From the NCBI RefSeq assembly GCF_900167225.1, contig NZ_FUXH01000012.1, forward strand, positions 1 to 57,577: 57,577 nt of DNA. Direction: 5' to 3'. The notes below the pieces were generated by a model. That model was given only the letters and a program-made list of their open reading frames with translations. It was not told the origin of the DNA and did no database searches. The translations under genes were made by a program, and so were the position numbers. Shown here piece by piece: positions 24,879 through 32,654 of the stretch. This stretch comes from Porphyromonas crevioricanis (lineage in GTDB: Bacteria; Bacteroidota; Bacteroidia; Bacteroidales; Porphyromonadaceae). The stretch's first letter is position 1, and each line of letters starts with the position of its first letter.

Positions 24879-25541
24879 TCAAAGCTCTGCGGAGGCAAAC
24901 CACAGAAGGCGACAGCCGGGTAGGTTCAACAAGTCATCCACTCCATAGGTCTTATGTCCTTGCCAAGATGCACTGCGAGCTATCGTGTCGATAGAAGAGT
25001 TCAGCAGACAACGAGCCACAAATTCCGTGCAGTAGAGTGTTTCGTCGCTATCCGAATCGAAATTGTAGTCGAAAGGCTTTTTACAAGCCAAGTAATCTTT
25101 AGCTTGAGCCAAGATTCTTTCTCGATCCTTAGTACTGAGACTATCCAGCCGATAAATGCCGACATTGGCCGAAGCCATCATGAAGCTATCCAATGGCTCT
25201 CGGCATGCGCCATAGTGTCCGGCAGAGGCATAATCTTCGCAGTGATAAACAAAAGACCGCCCCGAAGAGTCGATACCGATCACTCCAACATGGCTGTACA
25301 GATGACTCTCGGAAGCCCAGTCCCGAAAGAGCTTGGAGTACCAGGCTCGCCCTAATCTAAACACCAAATCTCCGGTCCGAAGCTCCAACGAGTCGGGAAT
25401 GGCTATTTCCATTCCTCCGGATTTGTCTTTGCAAGCTGGTAGCAGGCTACAAAGCAGCAATGTGCACAGGATGAATATATAGGAGGGGCGGGGGAGAGAT
25501 ATATTTGTATGATGAGAATTCTTGTCTTTTGTGTCTGTCAT
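24879..25541 (-). CDS. YiiX-like permuted NlpC/P60 cysteine hydrolase, lipoprotein
   Basis: The ATG at 25541 follows a GAGAGG ribosome-binding stretch; an earlier in-frame start at 25571 is less likely. The 220-residue protein has a lipobox LLPAC with Cys37, then the permuted papain-like fold of the YiiX/YebB group: LRTGDLVFRLG, SHVGVIG with the probable catalytic His84, and LYCTEFVARCLL with the probable catalytic Cys171. Such proteins are proposed to cleave amide or ester bonds in the envelope; the substrate is unknown. A neighbouring hydrolase/lipoprotein and OMP form no clear operon with it. Confidence 0.82.
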   Translation of the reverse strand: MTDTKDKNSHHTNISLPRPSYIFILCTLLLCSLLPACKDKSGGMEIAIPDSLELRTGDLVFRLGRAWYSKLFRDWASESHLYSHVGVIGIDSSGRSFVYHCEDYASAGHYGACREPLDSFMMASANVGIYRLDSLSTKDRERILAQAKDYLACKKPFDYNFDSDSDETLYCTEFVARCLLNSSIDTIARSASWQGHKTYGVDDLLNLPGCRLLWFASAEL

Positions 25542-25578
25542 TATCCTCTCTTTTTTGAGGGAGTATCCCAAAGAGAAA

Positions 25579-25616
25579 CAGTCCCATAAATCGATAGGAT
25601 ACGATCTATGGGACTG
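25579..25616 (-). terminator. Intrinsic terminator after the DUF4878-like gene
   Basis: Stem CAGTCCCATA (25579-25588) with TATGGGACTG (25607-25616), extended by inner ATCG/CGAT pairs; it lies just after the stop at 25650 on the minus strand and is followed by TTTCTCTTTG. Confidence 0.75.
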
Positions 25617-25649
25617 CTTATAATTACGATAAAGGCTTCTTCTTACCGA

Positions 25650-26030
25650 TTACTTCTTGTTATCCACAAGCCATTTGCCGTCTTTCAGGATCACTTGAGA
25701 AACTGTAGTGTCTCCTTCGGCATTGATATACTTCACCCAGCCGGCTTCCTTGCCCACGCTGTCTTCCAAAGCCTGAAAGGTGTACTCCTCTTTATTTTCG
25801 TTCTTCATCAGGGAATCGATACCCGGCACTGAATTGAAAGACTGTGCAAGGTCTACCAATTTCTTGGCATCTTCGGAGCAATACTCTTTGGCCTTGTCGT
25901 ACTCTCTCTTGTACATGCACTCTTCAAAATTCTTTACTGCCTCTCTGGCCTTGTCGGAATTGCTCTCCGAACTACAGCCGGCAAACAACAAGCTTACACA
26001 CGCAACGGCTGTAAAAACAAATTTCTTCAT
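25650..26030 (-). CDS. DUF4878-like small lipoprotein
   Basis: A 126-residue lipoprotein with lipobox LFAGC and Cys19. The mature domain has the NTF2-like pattern of DUF4878 proteins: AREAVKNFEECMYKREYDKAKEYCSED near the start and a C-terminal WVKYINAEGDTTVSQVILKDGKWLVD. The role is unknown; related proteins are small envelope domains. The promoter at 26125-26153 and terminator at 25579-25616 make this a single-gene unit. Confidence 0.8.
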   Translation of the reverse strand: MKKFVFTAVACVSLLFAGCSSESNSDKAREAVKNFEECMYKREYDKAKEYCSEDAKKLVDLAQSFNSVPGIDSLMKNENKEEYTFQALEDSVGKEAGWVKYINAEGDTTVSQVILKDGKWLVDNKK

Positions 26031-26428
26031 CTTTCTACTGAGATAAATTTTAGTATCACTTCCCCGTCACGTTATAGCCAAGGAGAGGGAAGCATGTCTC
26101 CACTGGCACATCTCGGACTTTCGACAAAGGTATATATTCTTTATTAACAGCAAAACCGCAACTCTATAGCTCTCTTTACACAGATGTCGTACTCCTTTTT
26201 TCCGACCTTTTGAGCCCTTTGTACGAGCTTCAAATGGCAATTACAACTTGTCACTTGGTTGACTTTGCAGAATGCGACAATTTCAAGGCACCGTTCCTCA
26301 TACTCTTAGAGCCTCATTTGCATATTTATTCGATTAGGTATACTTTCGCTGAAGTACAAACCGCAAAAACATTTCTGCCTATAGGATAGACATTACCTTC
26401 TGAGTAAAAACAACAAAGCAGAAAAGCT
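26031..26428. other. Divergent intergenic region before the sigma-factor gene
   Basis: 398 nt. It holds the minus-strand promoter at 26125-26153. For the plus-strand sigma gene only a weak -7-like TACCTTCT near 26395 is seen. The rest shows no structure that I recognise. Confidence 0.55.
26125..26153 (-). promoter_or_regulatory. Promoter of the DUF4878-like lipoprotein
   Basis: On the minus strand TTTTG is followed, after 18 bp, by TACCTTTG (26125-26132). Spacing is one base short of the ideal 19. The leader is about 90 nt. Confidence 0.6.
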
Positions 26429-27001
26429 ATGACTGAATATGCTAAGCTGACCGACGATCAGCTTGTACGTATGTACACAGAAGGAGATGCCAAGGCGTTC
26501 GATGCTTTGCTCGATCGCTACGATGCGGTAGTCCACACCTACATCCGATTCTCCATAAGCGATACCGATATAGCAGAGGATATCTTTCAGGATACCTTTG
26601 TGAAAGTGATCATGACGCTCAAACGTGGGTTATACACAGCTGAGGGCAAGTTCAAAGCCTGGTTGCTGCGTATCGCGCACAACCTGATCATGGATCATTA
26701 CAGACGGGAAAAGACTGACCTCAAGTGGCAAGCCCCACGAGAGGAAAGCCGAGACCCGCTGGAGCTTATCGGCTGCGAAGAGCCCAATGCCGAGGAAAAA
26801 ATAAGTCACCGGGAGCAACTCAGCGAACTGTATATGCTGCTCACCCGGCTGCCTATGGAGCAGCGAGAAGTGCTCATGCTGCGTTATTGGCAGGATATGA
26901 GTTTCAAAGAGATTGCCGATCATACCGGTGTAAGTATCAATACCGCTCTGGGGCGTATGCGCTATGCCCTGATCAATCTCAGACGAATGGCAGTGGGATG
27001 A
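26429..27001 (+). CDS. ECF-type RNA polymerase sigma factor
   Basis: A 190-residue sigma-70 family protein with only regions 2 and 4. Region 2 includes AFDALLDRYDAVVHTYI and DIAEDIFQDTFVKVI; region 4 is LPMEQREVLMLRYWQDMSFKEIADHTGVSINTALGRMRYALINLRR, containing the helix-turn-helix. It should direct RNA polymerase to a stress or envelope regulon. In P. gingivalis the ECF factor SigP interacts with PorX, and porX is 18 kb away here, but I cannot say this is SigP. No anti-sigma factor with a membrane helix follows; only a 42-codon ORF does. Confidence 0.93.
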   Translation: MTEYAKLTDDQLVRMYTEGDAKAFDALLDRYDAVVHTYIRFSISDTDIAEDIFQDTFVKVIMTLKRGLYTAEGKFKAWLLRIAHNLIMDHYRREKTDLKWQAPREESRDPLELIGCEEPNAEEKISHREQLSELYMLLTRLPMEQREVLMLRYWQDMSFKEIADHTGVSINTALGRMRYALINLRRMAVG

Positions 27002-27137
27002 GGAAAATCTGCGGCCGGTAGCAATAAATAGGCGTCACTTGTCGTTGTTATGGCGGGAGGGAGGTTGTGCTGCCTGTCTCTTTGTGGATGTAGCTCCTTG
27101 CCTCCCTCTTGTCAAAGACATTCAAAGAAACGAGCCT

Positions 27138-27266
27138 ATGAAAAAAAGTTACTCTTTTGCGGATGAGTCTCCACTCACCATCTTATTGAAATCCGAGAGC
27201 GAGCGATGCTCGGCGAGACACTTGGCTACACTCTCGACCTTGCGGCATCTGGCCAGGATATTGTAA
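27138..27266 (+). CDS. Tiny ORF downstream of the sigma factor
   Basis: A 42-residue frame from ATG 27138 (MKKSYSFADESPLTILLKS...), ending LRHLARIL. A longer version from TTG 27039 adds 33 residues with no family features. Small proteins of this kind, with a helical LxxLxxLARxL-type end, are often found next to Bacteroidales ECF sigma genes, but I do not recognise a named family. It lies 136 nt after the sigma gene and 99 nt before rpe. It may be real or chance; codon use is ordinary. Confidence 0.35.
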   Translation: MKKSYSFADESPLTILLKSESERCSARHLATLSTLRHLARIL

Positions 27267-27365
27267 ATTTGCAGCAATAGATCACCAGCTCCACAAAGAC
27301 AACTCCCTCGGGGGTACAGTGGACTTTTGTGGGGTGGTCTTCTCTCTAAAATTATTGTTGCAACA

Positions 27366-28022
27366 ATGAATACTATTGTATCTCCCTCTCTTCTCTCAGC
27401 TGATTTTCTGCATCTGGCGCAAGATGTGGAGATGGTCAATCGCAGTCGGGCGCAGTGGCTGCACATAGATGTGATGGATGGAGTCTTTGTCCCTAACCTT
27501 TCTTTTGGCTTCCCCATACTGGAGGCTATTGCGCCTATCGTAAAGAAGCCCTTGGATGTGCATCTGATGATTGTAGAGCCGATGAAATTTGTCGATCGAT
27601 TGGCCGAATTGGGAGTACACATCATGAATGTCCACTACGAAGTCAGCCCCCATTTACATCGCTCTCTTACTGCTATTCGGAAGGCCGGGATGAAATCGGC
27701 CGTAACACTCAACCCTCATACTCCCGTGTCGGTGGTAGAGGATGTGTTGGAAGAATTGGATATGGTATTGCTGATGAGTGTAAATCCCGGTTATGGTGGA
27801 CAGAAATTTATCGAACATAGTGTTGAGAAAGTACAACGCCTCCGAGAAATGATAGACAAACGCCAACTGTCTACACTTATCGAAGTGGATGGCGGAGTCA
27901 ATCAACAGACAGGAGCCAGACTGGTGGCTGCTGGGGCCGATGCGCTTGTGGCTGGTAGCTATGTGTTTGGTCATGCCGACCCTTTGACAGCTATTTCCGG
28001 TCTTTGTGATCTGAAACGATAA
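27366..28022 (+). CDS. rpe: Ribulose-phosphate 3-epimerase
   Basis: Interconverts ribulose 5-phosphate and xylulose 5-phosphate in the non-oxidative pentose phosphate pathway. The ATG at 27366 gives 218 residues and begins at the normal N-terminus, IVSPSLLSADF; an in-frame start at 27327 is rejected. Signatures include LHIDVMDGVFVPNLSFG, LDVHLMIVEP, LMSVNPGYGGQKFI and IEVDGGVN, with the metal-binding His and Asp in the expected motifs. It stops 3 nt before comEC. Confidence 0.96.
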   Translation: MNTIVSPSLLSADFLHLAQDVEMVNRSRAQWLHIDVMDGVFVPNLSFGFPILEAIAPIVKKPLDVHLMIVEPMKFVDRLAELGVHIMNVHYEVSPHLHRSLTAIRKAGMKSAVTLNPHTPVSVVEDVLEELDMVLLMSVNPGYGGQKFIEHSVEKVQRLREMIDKRQLSTLIEVDGGVNQQTGARLVAAGADALVAGSYVFGHADPLTAISGLCDLKR

Positions 28023-28025
28023 AAC

Positions 28026-29642
28026 ATGAAGCCGACAGATCGGCAAATCGGGCTCTTGCCTTATGAACTTAGCCGGCGTCCAGCGGTGGGGATTGCCCTC
28101 CCTCTGGTCGCCGGCATTTTTATGTCCGGTCGGCTACAATCTTCGATACCACTTATCGCCCTCTTCCTCATCAGCCTATTGCTCATGGGGCTGGCATACA
28201 GCCCACTGCTCCGAGGTGGTAATCCCTTGGCCAGGCAGTTGGCACGGAGTTTCTCCGCTTTTTTCTTTTGTCTTTTCATTGGAGCTTTTCCGGCTTACAC
28301 AAGACTGAGATCGGTAGATCCTTACACGCAAGAGCAGTCAATCAAGGCTCTTGTCCGGATAGAATCGCCAGCTTCCGACAGAGGGAGCAATTATCGCTAT
28401 CGAGCACGGATCTATACTGTTGGATCTACCAAAAGAGATAGCCTTTGGCAGGGAGCCGATATTTTGCTCTACCAATCCAAATCCGTAGAGGATGCACAGG
28501 AATGGATCCCTGGTAGTCTGGTAAAGACAACATTGCAGCTTGTGCCGGTGTCGCAACTCCTTCTACAAGACGAAAGAAAAGGATTTGCACATTACCTCCT
28601 CTCTCACTCTTGTGTTGCTACCGGCTATAGCGGAAATGCGGCTGAGCTGGTTGGCCTCGATTCTTCTGCCCTCTCTCAAAAAATCTTTCATGTAAACAGA
28701 AAAATGCGTGCCACTCTGGCTACGCTCGGCTTGCCGACACAAGAAGAGGCAGCCCTATCGGCTATGTTACTTGGTCGGAATTTGAGTAGGGGAAAAGAAT
28801 CGCAGAGACTGTACCAACAGTATGCAGAGGCCGGAGCTGCTCACTTATTGGCCGTGAGTGGATTTCATTTGGGGGTTGTGGTTGGATTGGTATTGCTGCT
28901 TACCTATCCGCTGAGGCGTATCTCTTATGGCCGTGTTTTCTCCGATCTGTTGCTTTTGGTCGTTGCCTGGGCCTTTGCCCTTGTAACCGGAGCTGCCTCT
29001 TCTACCTTGCGAGCAGCTCTGATGCTCTCTTTTGTCTTATTGGGACGATGGATGTACAGAGAGACCGACAGCATGAATATGCTTGCAGCTTCAGCTTTGG
29101 TATTACTCCTATACAATCCCTTCTATGTGTATGATGTGGGATTTTGTTTGAGCTATGTATCCGTATTTTCGATTTTGCTCTTTTTCCCTCTTTTGCAGAG
29201 ACTTCTACCCGATCTGCGCAATCCTCTTCTGCGCTATCTGTGGTCATTCTTTGCGATCGCAGTAGCTGTGCAGCCACTGAGTTTGCCTCTCTGTCTTTAC
29301 TACTTTGGTCATGGAGCAGCCATTTCAGTTTTGACCAATATCCCTCTGGGTATTTTGGCAAGTTTGCTTATTCCGTTAGCCTTGATTTATGTTCTTTGGA
29401 ATTTGACAGGAATAGGGGGAGCTTCTCTTCTGACAGAACCGATACGCCTGCTATCTTCGGCCAATAGCTATCTGTTGGAAAGGATAGAATTGGCTACTCT
29501 CCCGAGCATTGACTATCGCCCACAGCTGTGGCTCCTTTTCCTGCTGTGGGGGCTTTTTATTGTTGCGGCTCTTTATTGGCGTAGATTCTTAGCTCTGCGG
29601 CAATCTGTGTGGCAAGACGGCGTTCATCGCTATCAGTCATAA
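28026..29642 (+). CDS. ComEC/Rec2-family DNA uptake channel
   Basis: A 538-residue polytopic membrane protein of the competence family, which carries single-stranded DNA across the inner membrane. The Competence domain is seen in AGAAHLLAVSGFHLGVVVGLVLLL and SSTLRAALMLSFVLLGRWMYRETDSMN, with an N-terminal DUF4131-like region of alternating hydrophobic segments. The metallo-beta-lactamase domain found at the C-terminus of the longer ComEC forms (700 or more residues) is absent, as in many Bacteroidetes. It follows rpe by 3 nt. Its last 86 nt overlap the convergent tail of aroK. Confidence 0.88.
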   Translation: MKPTDRQIGLLPYELSRRPAVGIALPLVAGIFMSGRLQSSIPLIALFLISLLLMGLAYSPLLRGGNPLARQLARSFSAFFFCLFIGAFPAYTRLRSVDPYTQEQSIKALVRIESPASDRGSNYRYRARIYTVGSTKRDSLWQGADILLYQSKSVEDAQEWIPGSLVKTTLQLVPVSQLLLQDERKGFAHYLLSHSCVATGYSGNAAELVGLDSSALSQKIFHVNRKMRATLATLGLPTQEEAALSAMLLGRNLSRGKESQRLYQQYAEAGAAHLLAVSGFHLGVVVGLVLLLTYPLRRISYGRVFSDLLLLVVAWAFALVTGAASSTLRAALMLSFVLLGRWMYRETDSMNMLAASALVLLLYNPFYVYDVGFCLSYVSVFSILLFFPLLQRLLPDLRNPLLRYLWSFFAIAVAVQPLSLPLCLYYFGHGAAISVLTNIPLGILASLLIPLALIYVLWNLTGIGGASLLTEPIRLLSSANSYLLERIELATLPSIDYRPQLWLLFLLWGLFIVAALYWRRFLALRQSVWQDGVHRYQS

Positions 29643-30117
29643 GTGTATCGGCCGGAGCTACAAGTTTGGCTGTATCGTAGATAGGGGCGCGCACGGCCAT
29701 TGCTTCGACCACGTGATGTAGCAAAACATCTCCCTTCTTGCCTTTGACTGATGGGCGAGTCCCTCCGCATAATTCGAGCCGTTTAGCCAAGATCTCATTG
29801 GTCACTTTGAGGTAGACAGTAATACCGGTATCGTTCATCAGCTGCATATTGTTGTGAAAACAAGGCAGTCCTCCTCCGGTGGCAATCACAGCATTGGTCA
29901 TCCCCGATAGCTCCTCGATCACGACCTTTTCTCTTCGCCTGAATACTTCTTCCCCTACCGAAGCAAACATATCCTGTACCCTTTGCCGAAAACGGTTCTC
30001 TATAAAAAAGTCTGTATCGATAAAGCGGAAGCCGAGTATATCGGCCAGATAGCGTCCGACGGTACTTTTGCCGGAGCCCATATACCCCACGAGATAGATC
30101 GGTTCGTTGCCCAACAT
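29557..30117 (-). CDS. aroK: Shikimate kinase
   Basis: Phosphorylates shikimate on the way to chorismate and aromatic amino acids. The 186-residue protein has Walker A GYMGSGKSTVGRYLA, the shikimate-binding DTD (FIDTDFFIE) and RRxE (FRRREKVVIEE), and IATGGGLPC. The C-terminal tail (about 28 residues, ending YANKEPQQ) runs across the end of comEC, an 86-nt convergent overlap that is unusually long. It lies 33 nt after the 7TM-HD gene, so the two are probably co-transcribed. Confidence 0.95.
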   Translation of the reverse strand: MLGNEPIYLVGYMGSGKSTVGRYLADILGFRFIDTDFFIENRFRQRVQDMFASVGEEVFRRREKVVIEELSGMTNAVIATGGGLPCFHNNMQLMNDTGITVYLKVTNEILAKRLELCGGTRPSVKGKKGDVLLHHVVEAMAVRAPIYDTAKLVAPADTLMTDSDERRLATQIAAELRIYANKEPQQ

Positions 30118-30150
30118 GGAAACAGAGTTGTGATAATCGGTTTGTGCAGA

Positions 30151-32196
30151 CTAAGCCCTTTTCTCCGGGTAGGCGATCCGGGTATGATAGATTGTTTTGA
30201 GCTTTTCGTAGAATACATCTTTCGCTTTCTTGATGTCTCGGAATGTGATCGGAGCATCGCTCAAGAGTCCTTCCTCTACAATGCTGTCCACAATACGATC
30301 TATCAGGTTGCGTATGTTTTCTTCTGTGTACTCTTTGAGACTTCTGCTGGAGGCTTCTACCGCATCGGCCATCATCACAATGGCTGTTTCCTTGCTAAAC
30401 GGATTTGGGCCAGGGTAGGTAAAAGGAGCCGGGTCTACCTCTATGCCGGGATGTTCATTGCAATAGCTATTGTAGAAATACTTGGTCTTACCTTCTCCGT
30501 GGTGAGTCCGGATAAAATCGATAACCTGATCGGGCAATTTATATTTCTGGGCCATTGCTATACCATCCGTGACATGGCGGATAATGATACGGGCACTTTC
30601 GTCGTACGAAAGGCTTTCATGTGGATTGCTGCCCCCTTGGTTTTCGGTGAAGTATTGCGGATTGCGCATTTTACCAATGTCGTGGTAGAGAGCTCCGGTG
30701 CGAGTCAGAGCTGCATCGGCATCGATCTTGATAGCAGCTTCGGTAGCCAGGATAGATACCTGGAAGGAGTGTTGAAATGTGCCCGGAGCTCGCTCGGACA
30801 GCTCTTTGAGCAAGGGCGAATTCATATCGCCCAGCTCCACAAGGCTGATGATTGAGACATAGCCGAATAGACGTTCTATGATGTAGATGAGCAGATAGGA
30901 GAAGGTCAGGAAAATCAGGTTGATACCGAAGTAGATGATATGCGTCCAGTTGTCAGCTGTTAGACCTCCATGCTGCCAGAAAGCCAATGCAAAATAGGTG
31001 AGCAGATAGGTGACGAAGATCAGGAATGTGGCGCGGATGAGGTCTACACGAGAACGAAGCGAGCGTAGGGAGAAAATTCCCGTCATACCGGCTAACATCT
31101 GCAAGACAATAAATTCATATTGGAAGGGTACAAAGAGAGCTGCCGACAGCACGCAGACAATATGAGCAAAGAGGGCTGTGCGTGAGTCGAAGAAAGTACG
31201 CACCACTAAGGGCAGGATAGCGAAAGGAATGATGTAGAGGTTGAATAGATCCAGCCGGATATTGATCACAGTCACGACAACGAGGAAGAGCAGCAGAGAG
31301 ACAAACAGTATCACGTTGCGCCTGTGTGCGAGGAAGTGGACCCGGAAGATCCACAGATAGAGCCAAAAAGCGATGAAGAACATCGCAATTAAGGCGAAAG
31401 TAGCCAGAGAAATGACAATCCGATCGCTTACCGCAGCTCTGGACTGGTACTCTATCTTGAACGAATTAAGCACATTGTATATCCTGGCATCTACAATCTC
31501 CCCCTTGTCCACAATACGTTCTCCGGTCTGAACAATTCCGGTCGATACGGAGATCTTCCGCAACTCCTCATCCATCACATTGCTGCTCATATCGGAGTTG
31601 AAGGCCACATTCACTCTCAACAAAGAAGACAGGTCGAAACTATTGATCACTTCTTTGCTCAATTGCTCGGGAGTCCCATCTATGATTTTGTAGTAAGCTT
31701 CCTTCAGGGTGTAGAAATAAGAAATGGGTGTACGCTCTGCCACTTTTGTTTCCGAGTTGCTGAGCATGACTTCCAGCTTTCCGTTGGCTCTCAGATTTTC
31801 TTTTTCGGCCTCATCCATCATACCATTGTGGTACAACTCGTTCAGCTGTTTTTCCACATAAGAGTAGTAAGCCGGGGGCAACTGTTTGGCATACCGTTCC
31901 TTAAACTCATTCTTCCAATGCTCCAGAGCTGTATCAAGCAAATCCATACGCAGGTTGTAGTAGGGCAGTTGACGCTCACACAAGCTGTCTTGCTCTTCTT
32001 TGATTGCCTCTTTTGTTTTCAAAATAGGAATGTCGTATGGGGCTGTCAGCAAGTCGTATGCCCAAGGTTTTCCTTCAAAGAAAGTATACTTGAATTTCTG
32101 TTCGCTTGGAGCCAGCAGAGTAATCAGCAGGGCAGCCCCGAGAAGGATTAGCAGGGATTGTATATGCTTGTCCGGTCTTATGTTGAAGGGGTTCAT
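30151..32196 (-). CDS. 7TM-HD family phosphodiesterase (PgpH-like)
   Basis: The ATG at 32196 begins MNPFNIRPDKHIQSLLILLGAA, directly before the first membrane segment; the longer frame to 32346 is rejected. The 681-residue protein has an N-terminal helix, a large extracytoplasmic 7TMR-HDED domain, seven membrane segments around residues 280-450, and a C-terminal HD domain with TRTGALYHDIGKMRNP, IIIRHVTDGI and IRTHHGEGKTKYFY. Members called PgpH hydrolyse c-di-AMP to pApA, controlling osmotic and wall homeostasis. Upstream of it lies a 458-nt gap; downstream is aroK. Confidence 0.9.
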   Translation of the reverse strand: MNPFNIRPDKHIQSLLILLGAALLITLLAPSEQKFKYTFFEGKPWAYDLLTAPYDIPILKTKEAIKEEQDSLCERQLPYYNLRMDLLDTALEHWKNEFKERYAKQLPPAYYSYVEKQLNELYHNGMMDEAEKENLRANGKLEVMLSNSETKVAERTPISYFYTLKEAYYKIIDGTPEQLSKEVINSFDLSSLLRVNVAFNSDMSSNVMDEELRKISVSTGIVQTGERIVDKGEIVDARIYNVLNSFKIEYQSRAAVSDRIVISLATFALIAMFFIAFWLYLWIFRVHFLAHRRNVILFVSLLLFLVVVTVINIRLDLFNLYIIPFAILPLVVRTFFDSRTALFAHIVCVLSAALFVPFQYEFIVLQMLAGMTGIFSLRSLRSRVDLIRATFLIFVTYLLTYFALAFWQHGGLTADNWTHIIYFGINLIFLTFSYLLIYIIERLFGYVSIISLVELGDMNSPLLKELSERAPGTFQHSFQVSILATEAAIKIDADAALTRTGALYHDIGKMRNPQYFTENQGGSNPHESLSYDESARIIIRHVTDGIAMAQKYKLPDQVIDFIRTHHGEGKTKYFYNSYCNEHPGIEVDPAPFTYPGPNPFSKETAIVMMADAVEASSRSLKEYTEENIRNLIDRIVDSIVEEGLLSDAPITFRDIKKAKDVFYEKLKTIYHTRIAYPEKRA

Positions 32197-32654
32197 TGCT
32201 TCTATATCGTGTATGGAGTGTGTATACCTGAGACCGACGTGTACTGAAAAAAGTAGACAGTCGGGGATTGATAATTCAACACAGGGTTTACACTGTTTTG
32301 GGTTGTTGCTAATTAGGATTGACACACATCTCCTTTGAGGAGACACGGGCTGTCATCTCCCAAAATTAGCTCTTTGTTTCGATGTGACCCATTGGTATAG
32401 CTCGGAGGAGGTTTCGGAGCGTCCTCCTTTAGGGGCCTTTCTATCACAGAGGACCAGGCTCGAATGTCGAAAATAATGCAGTGAGTGTTTGCGTTATGCA
32501 GCAGTTCTCTTTGGGCAAAAGAAGAGGGGGAGAGGCTGCATCCTATATGTAGGTCTGCATCTCTCCCCCCCCTCTCTTGTTTGTTTTAATCTCGTATTTG
32601 AGAGACTAAAAAGCTATAAATCGGTTTTCTTTCTGTTTGATTGCGCCCGATGAA
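32197..32654. other. Intergenic region upstream of the 7TM-HD gene
   Basis: It contains the C-rich hairpin terminator at 32524-32574 and, on the minus strand, a weak -7 box TAATTTTG (32361-32368) that could serve the 7TM-HD gene with a leader of about 160 nt. A C-rich run is notable at 32564-32572. No gene is supported. Confidence 0.55.
32524..32574 (-). terminator. Terminator of the T9SS cargo operon
   Basis: Stem GAGGGGGAGAG plus TGCA (32524-32540) with TGCAT plus CTCTCCCCC and CTC (32556-32574); about 15-nt loop. It lies 80 nt downstream of the RCC1-protein stop and is followed on the minus strand by TTCTTTTG. Confidence 0.7.
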
